Assembly: GCA_021157745.1 (NCBI GenBank)
Contig: JAGGWA010000003.1
Span: 1 to 5,812 of the forward strand
DNA: 5,812 bases
Direction: 5' to 3'
Source: Thermoplasmata archaeon
Lineage (GTDB): Archaea > Thermoplasmatota > E2 > UBA202 > JdFR-43
A program made the translations under genes and the position numbers. Of the stretch, positions 1-4,287 are shown one piece after another (the first letter of the stretch is position 1; every line of letters begins with the position of its first letter). The notes under the pieces are model-generated. The model saw only the letters and a program-made list of their open reading frames with translations, did no database searches and was not told the DNA's origin.

Positions 1-260
1 CCAGCAATCATGCATTAAAGATTTTTGATAAGAGCATAGAATCATTCACTGAGAGAAATATGAAATTGGCCAATAAAAACATAGATTCATTAACAAAACT
101 TGTATCTCTATGTGAAAAAATCAACACACTGGCATTGCAACAGAAAGGAGCAATAGCAATATCAATTGGCTATATTGCAGAAAGTATCAGGAGAACGGGA
201 GAATATGCTAGTGATATATCGGAATGCATGATCAATCATTTAATCAGTGAAAACGAATAG
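1..260 (+). CDS. PhoU-like domain protein, C-terminal fragment (5' end outside window)
   Basis: The frame is open from the left edge (first full codon at 3) to TAG at 258-260, so about 85 C-terminal residues of a longer protein are visible; the ATG at 60 is most likely an internal methionine. The visible part is all-helical. It ends in a helix reading IAESIRRTGEYASDISE, which matches the last helix of PhoU repeats (arginine, then acidic and aromatic residues, then Asp and Glu on one helix face), preceded by a helix with LANKNIDSLTKLV. PhoU proteins are cytosolic helical bundles that in bacteria regulate phosphate uptake; archaeal versions often carry an AbrB/SpoVT DNA-binding domain at the N-terminus, which would lie outside this window. 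No phosphate transporter gene is visible, so the exact role is open. Family assignment is fairly confident; function is not. Confidence 0.7.
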   Translation, partial: SNHALKIFDKSIESFTERNMKLANKNIDSLTKLVSLCEKINTLALQQKGAIAISIGYIAESIRRTGEYASDISECMINHLISENE

Positions 261-266
261 AAATAA

Positions 267-274
267 CTATATAA
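267..274 (+). promoter_or_regulatory. TATA-like promoter box of the 640-residue membrane protein
   Basis: CTATATAA is centred about 25.5 bp before the ATG at 296. Archaeal TATA boxes lie about 24-27 bp before the transcription start, so the start would fall on or next to the ATG and the mRNA would be leaderless. No Shine-Dalgarno motif precedes this ATG, which agrees. The box sits seven bases after the stop of the PhoU-like gene, so this gene has its own promoter. Confidence 0.55.
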
Positions 275-302
275 TGAAAAAATATTTCATCTTTAATGAA
301 AA
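272..302 (+). repeat. Direct and inverted repeats over the start site (candidate operator)
   Basis: TAATGAAAA occurs at 272-280 and again at 294-302, exactly 22 bp apart. Midway, at 285-290, lies TTTCAT, the reverse complement of the ATGAAA core. The cores therefore fall at 274, 285 and 296 with an 11-bp period and alternating orientation, giving two overlapping dyads with 5-bp centres. They cover the region from the TATA box to the first codons, where a bound repressor would block RNA polymerase. The sequence is AT-rich, so chance cannot be excluded. Confidence 0.3.
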
Positions 303-2218
303 TAGTTGCAATATCAATCTCATTATTAATATTTGCATCAATTAGCGCTGGAGCCACAAATTATTATCTTCATGACATTAGCAACAGCTCATGCATGGGA
401 AAATTAATGGATACTTCCTCACCCTCTTTGCCATATGTTGCTTCTCTAAAACTTGAGGAATCTGATGGCATATGGTGTACAACGCCTTTTCAAAGTGATG
501 CAGGAATCCAGGGAGATGTGAGAGCTACCTTATACATAGAGGCATTTTTTATAATGCCTAACATTCTTCCACTTCAGCTAAGGTTCATAAAAGTTTCATT
601 GCTCGATGTTTATAATGGAAATGCAGATGTTGTCGCTTCATCAAGAGTAACTCCGTTGATTTATTTATCCAATCATACGGTGAAAACCAAAACCTTTGTC
701 ATAAACAATGTTGATTATGTGATACCTGCTGGACATGCAGTTGGAATAAAGGTTGAAAAAGCCATTGATATACTTTCATATTTTCCATTCAGCACGCTCG
801 CCCCTTTCTTCGCTACCAATGTCCTTTATGATTCTCTCGATGCCCCTTCATTCGTTGAAATACCCCTCAACATTTCTGGAGGAGGCATATATATACAATG
901 CTATGACAGACAGGAAAAGGTTAAGCCCGGTGGAGAAGCTGAGTACAGCCTTATAATATACAACAATGCATCAGTGGAGCAAGATGTGCAGCTTTCTTCC
1001 AGTTACACTGGCAACAAATGGAGCATAGAAATGCCATCTGTCGTGAAAATCCAGCCAAACTATTTCAACTTCACAAAAATAAAAGTGAGGGCGCCGCCAG
1101 ACGCGAAGCCAGGCGACTATTTGAACATAACGATTACGGCAAGCACAGGCAAGGGTTCATATTCAATATGGCTAAATACGAGTGTGGTTGCGTACAAGCA
1201 CGGCGTGCAAGTTATCGCTAAGGCGGGAACTGTAACTGGAAAGCCTGGAGACAGGGTAAAGATTCCTTTTATGGTTAAGAATACAGGTGATCTTGAAGAC
1301 ACATTTTCATTGAGTGTGAAAAGTGCATGGAAGAGCGAGCTGGAAGAGAATCAAATAACGCTTAGGAGCGGAGAAAGCAAGGATGTGAATGTTTATGTCA
1401 CTATTCCATTAAATGCAACAAATGGAACAATAAAAGATATCACGTTATTCGCTAAATCAATAAAATATGATGTTAATGGAAGTGCCAAATGCTCAGTCAA
1501 AGTTGTTTATATAGTTACGCCTACGCCTGGCGGAGAAAGCAACAAAATGTATCTCATTGGATATATTCTTTTCATTCTTGGCGTTGTTGCTCTGCTTGTA
1601 ATAGCTGCTCTACTTGGAAGGGTCTCAAAGAAGACCGTTATGATGGAAACTGAAGAAAGAGTGGCTGAAGTAACACCTGGAAAAACAGCAGAGTTTGTGA
1701 TAAAAATAAAGAATCCACTTGAAAAATTGAAAGGAGGGAAAAACAAAATAAAATATAAGATTGGAATAGAAGGCAAATTGCCTGAAAAATGGGTGGCGAA
1801 GCTTGATAGGGAGCAACTCATTCTTGATGGAAGAGAGGAGGCAGAGATAAAATTACTTGTTTCCGTTCCAAAAGATGCCCCTCTTGATGAATGGGCATCT
1901 ATAAATGTTGTTGTTTCTCCAAGCACTGGAAAAGCTGAGCGATTGAATTTCCTCATCACATTGAGAGAGCCAGAGCCATTGCTTAAAATGGAATATGAAC
2001 ATGAAGGAGAGATGAAGGAAGGAAACAAAGTCATTACAAAGATAAGGATAAGAAACGAAGGAGAGGCGGATGCAGTGGATAAAAGTATTGCCATAGTTGT
2101 AAATGGAAAGGAGAAGAACAGAATAGATGGCGTAACAATTCCTGTTGGTGGCGAGGTGGAAATAGAGTTGCCGTGGATTGCAGAAGAAGAAAATATGGTT
2201 GAGATAAAAATAACCTAA
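296..2218 (+). CDS. Secreted single-pass membrane protein with NEW3-like repeats and a CARDB-like C-terminus
   Basis: A 640-residue cell-surface protein of unknown function. Residues 1-20 form a signal peptide. Residues 25-195 are a beta-rich domain (W60, then GDVRATLYI and a VIPAGHAVGIKV stretch) that faintly resembles jelly-roll galactose-binding modules such as the PepX C-terminus; this is tentative. Three related Ig-like modules follow at about 205-300, 305-405 and 450-555. Each opens near a PG (KPGG, KPGD, TPGK) and has a conserved Trp and a V-P-x-A/N turn, the pattern of NEW3 domains. M418-L440 is a single membrane helix followed by GRVSKK. The last module (562-640) resembles CARDB (IPVGGEVEIELPW). 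Ten N-glycosylation sequons precede the helix and none follow it, so the N-terminal part is outside and the last 200 residues, rich in Lys and Glu, are probably cytosolic. It is transcribed from its own promoter. Such proteins often act in adhesion or envelope scaffolding, but that is inference. Confidence 0.85.
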   Translation: MKIVAISISLLIFASISAGATNYYLHDISNSSCMGKLMDTSSPSLPYVASLKLEESDGIWCTTPFQSDAGIQGDVRATLYIEAFFIMPNILPLQLRFIKVSLLDVYNGNADVVASSRVTPLIYLSNHTVKTKTFVINNVDYVIPAGHAVGIKVEKAIDILSYFPFSTLAPFFATNVLYDSLDAPSFVEIPLNISGGGIYIQCYDRQEKVKPGGEAEYSLIIYNNASVEQDVQLSSSYTGNKWSIEMPSVVKIQPNYFNFTKIKVRAPPDAKPGDYLNITITASTGKGSYSIWLNTSVVAYKHGVQVIAKAGTVTGKPGDRVKIPFMVKNTGDLEDTFSLSVKSAWKSELEENQITLRSGESKDVNVYVTIPLNATNGTIKDITLFAKSIKYDVNGSAKCSVKVVYIVTPTPGGESNKMYLIGYILFILGVVALLVIAALLGRVSKKTVMMETEERVAEVTPGKTAEFVIKIKNPLEKLKGGKNKIKYKIGIEGKLPEKWVAKLDREQLILDGREEAEIKLLVSVPKDAPLDEWASINVVVSPSTGKAERLNFLITLREPEPLLKMEYEHEGEMKEGNKVITKIRIRNEGEADAVDKSIAIVVNGKEKNRIDGVTIPVGGEVEIELPWIAEEENMVEIKIT

Positions 2219-2232
2219 ATTTTCGCCGTAAA

Positions 2233-2240
2233 TTATATAT
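2233..2240 (+). promoter_or_regulatory. TATA-like promoter box of the ribbon-helix-helix gene
   Basis: TTATATAT is centred about 25.5 bp before the ATG at 2262, the same spacing as the box at 267-274, and is preceded by a BRE-like CGTAAA. This suggests a separate leaderless transcript for the small gene rather than read-through from the membrane protein 43 bp upstream. A GGGG/AAAGGG stretch lies between box and ATG, but it is 12 or more bases from the ATG and is a poor Shine-Dalgarno match. Confidence 0.5.
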
Positions 2241-2261
2241 GGGGAAAGGGCATAAAACAAT

Positions 2262-2492
2262 ATGGTAAAATACAGCACAGTTTCGATACCAAAAGAATTG
2301 CATGAAGAAATAAGAAAAACCATTCTTGCAAATCCAAGATACAGATACAGAAGTGTGGCAGAATTTTCGCTGGAAGCAATAAAAATAAGACTCGATGAAA
2401 TAAGGGCTCAACTTGAGGAGGAAAAAGGAATAAGAAAGAAAAAGGTTGAAAGAGCCCTGAAAAACATAAAAAGAAAACTCAGATTGAAGTAA
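2262..2492 (+). CDS. Small ribbon-helix-helix (CopG/MetJ/Arc-type) DNA-binding protein with basic tail
   Basis: This 76-residue protein begins with a short strand, KYSTVSIPKEL (3-13), then a helix, an Asn-Pro turn (N24 P25) and a second helix starting RSVAEFSLEAIKIRL (30-44). That is the classic archaeal ribbon-helix-helix layout, in which two strands from a dimer insert into the DNA major groove; the SVAEF segment is a family hallmark. The second helix runs on into a charged, coiled-coil-like region and the last 22 residues contain 12 Lys or Arg, an extension well beyond the roughly 45-residue core. It could be a transcription factor, a small DNA-architecture protein, or an antitoxin, but no toxin partner is adjacent, which argues against the last. 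The stop codon is one base from the stop of the convergent nuclease gene. Family confidence is good; the target is unknown. Confidence 0.8.
   Translation: MVKYSTVSIPKELHEEIRKTILANPRYRYRSVAEFSLEAIKIRLDEIRAQLEEEKGIRKKKVERALKNIKRKLRLK
2460..2477 (-). terminator. Candidate U-rich terminator of the regulator-nuclease operon
   Basis: Read on the minus strand, TTTTCTTTTTATGTTTTT begins 17 bases after the nuclease stop codon. Archaeal RNA polymerase terminates mainly at short U-runs without a required hairpin, so this tract is a reasonable 3' end. It lies wholly inside the convergent ribbon-helix-helix gene, where the complementary bases encode its Lys-rich tail, so the T-richness may simply reflect lysine codons. 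Confidence 0.35.
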
Positions 2493-2493
2493 C

Positions 2494-3465
2494 TTAAGCA
2501 AGCCTCTCGGGACAATACTCGCGGCGGGAGCAGCCCGCGCATTTTTTCGGATTGTTATGGTTCCTGTGCGCCCTGCCTTTTTCTCTGTCCTTTAGCATGT
2601 TTTTCCTTATGTTTATAACCATATTTTTCCATCTTTCCTCATATGGAATCTTAAATTGGCGGTCGGCATATTTGATAATGCCATAGGGAGGAGCTTTTCC
2701 ATACACATCTTCTATTATCATGCAATATGCTGTTATTTGCATAACATGTGAAAATCTCGGATGGTTTGACTCCATACTTTTTTCTTCAACTGGGATGTAG
2801 TCATCACCAATTTTTATAACATAGTCGGGCTTCCCTCTCAATCCATATTTTTGTGATTCCATTTCCTTTCCTTCTCTCGAATTTCCAATGTATTCTATTT
2901 CTCCTTCTAATGGAGCATATTTTATTTTTTTCTCAACAATTTCTTCTGAAATATTCAGGGTGCGATAAAAAATGAGGTTGGCTGAAACCACCCATAAGAA
3001 TGCAAGTATTTCAGTGAATCTTCCAATTTCGGGGCTTGGAGGGAGTGAGAATACTATGGAAAATGTGGCAATCATTATTGCTCCTACCGATGATAAAAGA
3101 ATTATTTTCTCATATCTCGGTTTTAAGATGCTTGATTTTCCAGCTTTGTATAAAAAGAAAAGAGAATTATAAAGCCATAGAAATGATAGTATGATAAAAA
3201 AGATATTCCATGTTTTTTCCATTTTGCCATATAGGAAGGATAAACCTATAAGAGCAGCTACAGTTGCTGCCACAGAAATCAATAAGACGAACCTCTCATA
3301 TAATCTGACTTTTTCCTCCTTTCTTTTTATGTCCTCAAGTTCTTTTCCACTCTCAAGATGCTTTTTTACTCCATTTTTATGAACACTTTTATGTTCCTTA
3401 CTCAACCACCAGGAAAGAGGACAATATGCATATTTCTCAATATCTCCAGCTGAAACAAATTCCAT
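2494..3465 (-). CDS. Cas4-like Fe-S PD-(D/E)XK nuclease with four-helix membrane insertion
   Basis: Numbering is from the upstream ATG at 3486 (330 residues); the ATG at 3465 (323 residues) is preferred because GGAG lies 5 bp before it and the product then begins MEFVSAGDIEKYAYCP, a normal Cas4 start. Cas4/Dna2-type residues are all visible: C22 near the N-terminus, GxxxH at G39-H43, D221 in RGKPDYV, ExK at E234-K236, QxxxY at Q250-Y254, and C316, C319 and C325 near the end, which with C22 would hold a 4Fe-4S cluster. Between H43 and D221, where Cas4 normally has a short helical region, are four hydrophobic helices (about 66-86, 93-113, 128-148, 157-175). The even number and the Lys/Arg-rich ends and middle loop put both nuclease halves in the cytosol. 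It is probably cotranscribed with the upstream regulator. With no Cas1, Cas2 or CRISPR nearby it is a solo Cas4-like protein; its substrate is unknown. Confidence 0.85.
   Translation of the reverse strand: MEFVSAGDIEKYAYCPLSWWLSKEHKSVHKNGVKKHLESGKELEDIKRKEEKVRLYERFVLLISVAATVAALIGLSFLYGKMEKTWNIFFIILSFLWLYNSLFFLYKAGKSSILKPRYEKIILLSSVGAIMIATFSIVFSLPPSPEIGRFTEILAFLWVVSANLIFYRTLNISEEIVEKKIKYAPLEGEIEYIGNSREGKEMESQKYGLRGKPDYVIKIGDDYIPVEEKSMESNHPRFSHVMQITAYCMIIEDVYGKAPPYGIIKYADRQFKIPYEERWKNMVINIRKNMLKDREKGRAHRNHNNPKKCAGCSRREYCPERLA
2524..2547 (+). terminator. Candidate hairpin plus T-run terminator for the ribbon-helix-helix gene
   Basis: GCGGG (2524-2528) can pair with CCCGC (2534-2538) around a 5-base loop, and TTTTTT follows at 2542-2547, about 30 bp after the plus-strand stop codon. 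It looks like an intrinsic terminator, but it overlies the codons for the C-terminal cysteine cluster of the convergent nuclease, so it may be coincidental. In Archaea the T-run alone could suffice. Confidence 0.35.
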
Positions 3466-3470
3466 TTTAT

Positions 3471-3474
3471 CTCC
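3471..3474 (-). promoter_or_regulatory. Shine-Dalgarno GGAG that favours the downstream start of the nuclease
   Basis: On the minus strand GGAG is followed by ATAAA and then ATG at 3465. The ATG at 3486, which overlaps the regulator stop as ATGA, has no such motif before it. The other internal operon gene in the window also uses an SD, so 3465 is the more likely start, although coupled initiation at 3486 remains possible. Confidence 0.5.
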
Positions 3475-3482
3475 AAGCCCAT

Positions 3483-3815
3483 TCATTTAAAATCTTCTTC
3501 AAAATTTTCTATGGCGACAGCCATTTTTTTGTACCAGTCTTCAAGGCATACTTTTATGAAGCTTTTTGCCTCTGAAGGAGGTATAGCCTTGTATGTATAA
3601 TAATACCCGCCTTTTCCAATTATTTTTTTCTTCCTTTCAACAAGCATGCATTCCATCAATTTTTTCAGGCTTCTTTGAATCGTGCTCCTGTCCTTATTGA
3701 GGGCCTTTGCTATTTCCTCAACTTTCATTTCATCTTTCCCAACTAAAAATTTATACAACTCTATCTCTTTCATACTCACATCAAATACACAGCTCATCAC
3801 CTCCTTGCAATCCAT
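3483..3815 (-). CDS. Winged-helix transcriptional regulator (COG3355/TrmB-like)
   Basis: A small cytosolic DNA-binding protein of 110 residues from the ATG at 3815, or 112 from the ATG at 3821. The helix-turn-helix is clear: MKVEEIAKALNKDRSTIQRS then LKKLMECMLVERKK, with DRSTIQRSLKKL as recognition helix, followed by a beta wing GKGGYYYTYKAIPP and a C-terminal helix containing EDWYKKMAVAIENFEEDF that probably dimerises. The DRST...RSLKKL plus GGYYYTYKA pattern matches the archaeal COG3355 family of predicted regulators. Ligand and targets are unknown; C5, C11, C51-region and C85-region cysteines do not form an obvious metal site. A TATA-like GATAAATA lies about 24.5 bp before 3815 but only 18.5 bp before 3821, so 3815 is preferred as a leaderless start. 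Its stop overlaps the upstream candidate start of the nuclease (ATGA), so the two genes form an operon, and it shares a divergent promoter region with the thioredoxin operon. Confidence 0.85.
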   Translation of the reverse strand: MDCKEVMSCVFDVSMKEIELYKFLVGKDEMKVEEIAKALNKDRSTIQRSLKKLMECMLVERKKKIIGKGGYYYTYKAIPPSEAKSFIKVCLEDWYKKMAVAIENFEEDFK

Positions 3816-3835
3816 GTTCATTAATACCCATACAA

Positions 3836-3843
3836 TATTTATC
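3836..3843 (-). promoter_or_regulatory. TATA-like promoter box of the regulator-nuclease operon
   Basis: GATAAATA on the minus strand is centred 24.5 bp before the ATG at 3815, giving a leaderless transcript like the other units in the window. It lies back to back with the box of the thioredoxin operon, about 32 bp centre to centre, so the two initiation complexes would be close neighbours. Confidence 0.45.
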
Positions 3844-3846
3844 GGT

Positions 3847-3863
3847 TGTGCATTTTCTGTGCA
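3847..3863. repeat. TGTGCA direct repeat between divergent promoters (candidate operator)
   Basis: TGTGCA occurs at 3847-3852 and 3858-3863, 11 bp apart, about one helical turn, so both copies face the same side of the DNA. The pair sits exactly between the two opposing TATA boxes, overlapping the likely TFB recognition elements of both. A bound protein, most obviously the winged-helix regulator encoded here, could affect both operons. The repeat is short, so this is suggestive only. Confidence 0.3.
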
Positions 3864-3867
3864 AAAT

Positions 3868-3875
3868 TTTTTATA
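3868..3875 (+). promoter_or_regulatory. TATA-like promoter box of the thioredoxin operon
   Basis: TTTTTATA is centred about 23.5 bp before the ATG at 3895, preceded by a BRE-like CAAAA. The spacing fits a leaderless transcript beginning at or near the A of the ATG. No Shine-Dalgarno motif precedes that ATG. Confidence 0.45.
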
Positions 3876-3894
3876 CGCTGTCGTCTATCATCGC

Positions 3895-4287
3895 ATGGAC
3901 GAGCTTGAGGAAATAAGGCAACGATTGTTGAGAAAGCTCATGGCGGGTGATCAAAAAACGATTGAGATGCCATCGAAGCCGATACATGTTTCAGGTGATT
4001 TGGACGACACCATATCAAAATATGATGTCGTTGTAGTGGATTTCTGGGCGCCTTGGTGCCAGCCGTGCAAGATTGTTGAGCCCATGGTGGAAAAGCTTGC
4101 AAAGGAAATGAAGGGTAAGGTTGTTTTCGCAAAAGTCAACTCAGATAGAAATAAAAGGCTGGCAATGAAATATAAAATAATGAGCATCCCTACGTTGCTT
4201 CTCTTCAAAAATGGTCGTCTCGTAGCTCGACAGGTGGGAGCAGTTCCGTATGATGTGTTGAAAGCATGGGTGAGGAGGTATATATGA
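3895..4287 (+). CDS. Thioredoxin (CQPC active site)
   Basis: A 130-residue cytosolic thioredoxin, a general dithiol-disulfide reductant. The core has VVVVDFWAPWCQPCK with redox cysteines C55 and C58, the buried Asp equivalent at D49, Trp residues W51 and W54, and the cis-proline in MSIPT (P99). The active-site dipeptide is QP rather than the usual GP. Residues 1-30, MDELEEIRQRLLRKLM onward, form a charged helical extension before the thioredoxin fold, of a kind seen in many archaeal thioredoxins; there is no signal peptide. The frame is open much further upstream, but that part lies antisense to the regulator gene; the ATG at 3895 matches the family start and the TATA spacing. Its stop overlaps the start of the lipoprotein gene as ATGA, so the two are cotranscribed and coupled. 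A thioredoxin reductase is not in the window. Confidence 0.95.
   Translation: MDELEEIRQRLLRKLMAGDQKTIEMPSKPIHVSGDLDDTISKYDVVVVDFWAPWCQPCKIVEPMVEKLAKEMKGKVVFAKVNSDRNKRLAMKYKIMSIPTLLLFKNGRLVARQVGAVPYDVLKAWVRRYI
4274..4279 (+). promoter_or_regulatory. Shine-Dalgarno GGAGGT setting the lipoprotein start
   Basis: GGAGGT inside the last codons of the thioredoxin gene is followed by four bases and the ATG at 4284. It decides this start over the in-frame ATG at 4266, which lies before the SD and would add six charged residues ahead of the signal peptide. With the ATGA overlap it indicates coupled translation. Confidence 0.75.

Noticed and set aside
274..345. Short frame from the ATG at 274 as a leader peptide
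   Set aside because: It overlaps the membrane-protein gene out of frame and lies upstream of the predicted transcription start, so it would probably not be transcribed.
1507..2094. Long minus-strand open frame (195 codons) inside the membrane-protein gene
   Set aside because: It is Ser/Phe-rich with no recognisable domain and lies fully antisense to a well-supported coding region whose codon pattern leaves this frame open. No promoter or SD was seen.
2262..2492. Ribbon-helix-helix protein as antitoxin of a toxin-antitoxin pair
   Set aside because: No small toxin-like gene is adjacent or overlapping on the same strand; the following gene is convergent.
2494..3465. Cas4-like gene as part of a CRISPR-Cas locus
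   Set aside because: There are no direct-repeat arrays, no Cas1/Cas2 or effector genes, and the operon partner is a general regulator.
3682..3894. Upstream in-frame extension of the thioredoxin by 71 codons
   Set aside because: It runs antisense to the winged-helix gene, has no family similarity, and the ATG at 3895 matches both the archaeal thioredoxin start and the TATA spacing.
4266..4283. Alternative lipoprotein start at the ATG at 4266
   Set aside because: It adds MGEEVY before the signal peptide and lies upstream of the GGAGGT motif that is correctly placed for the ATG at 4284.
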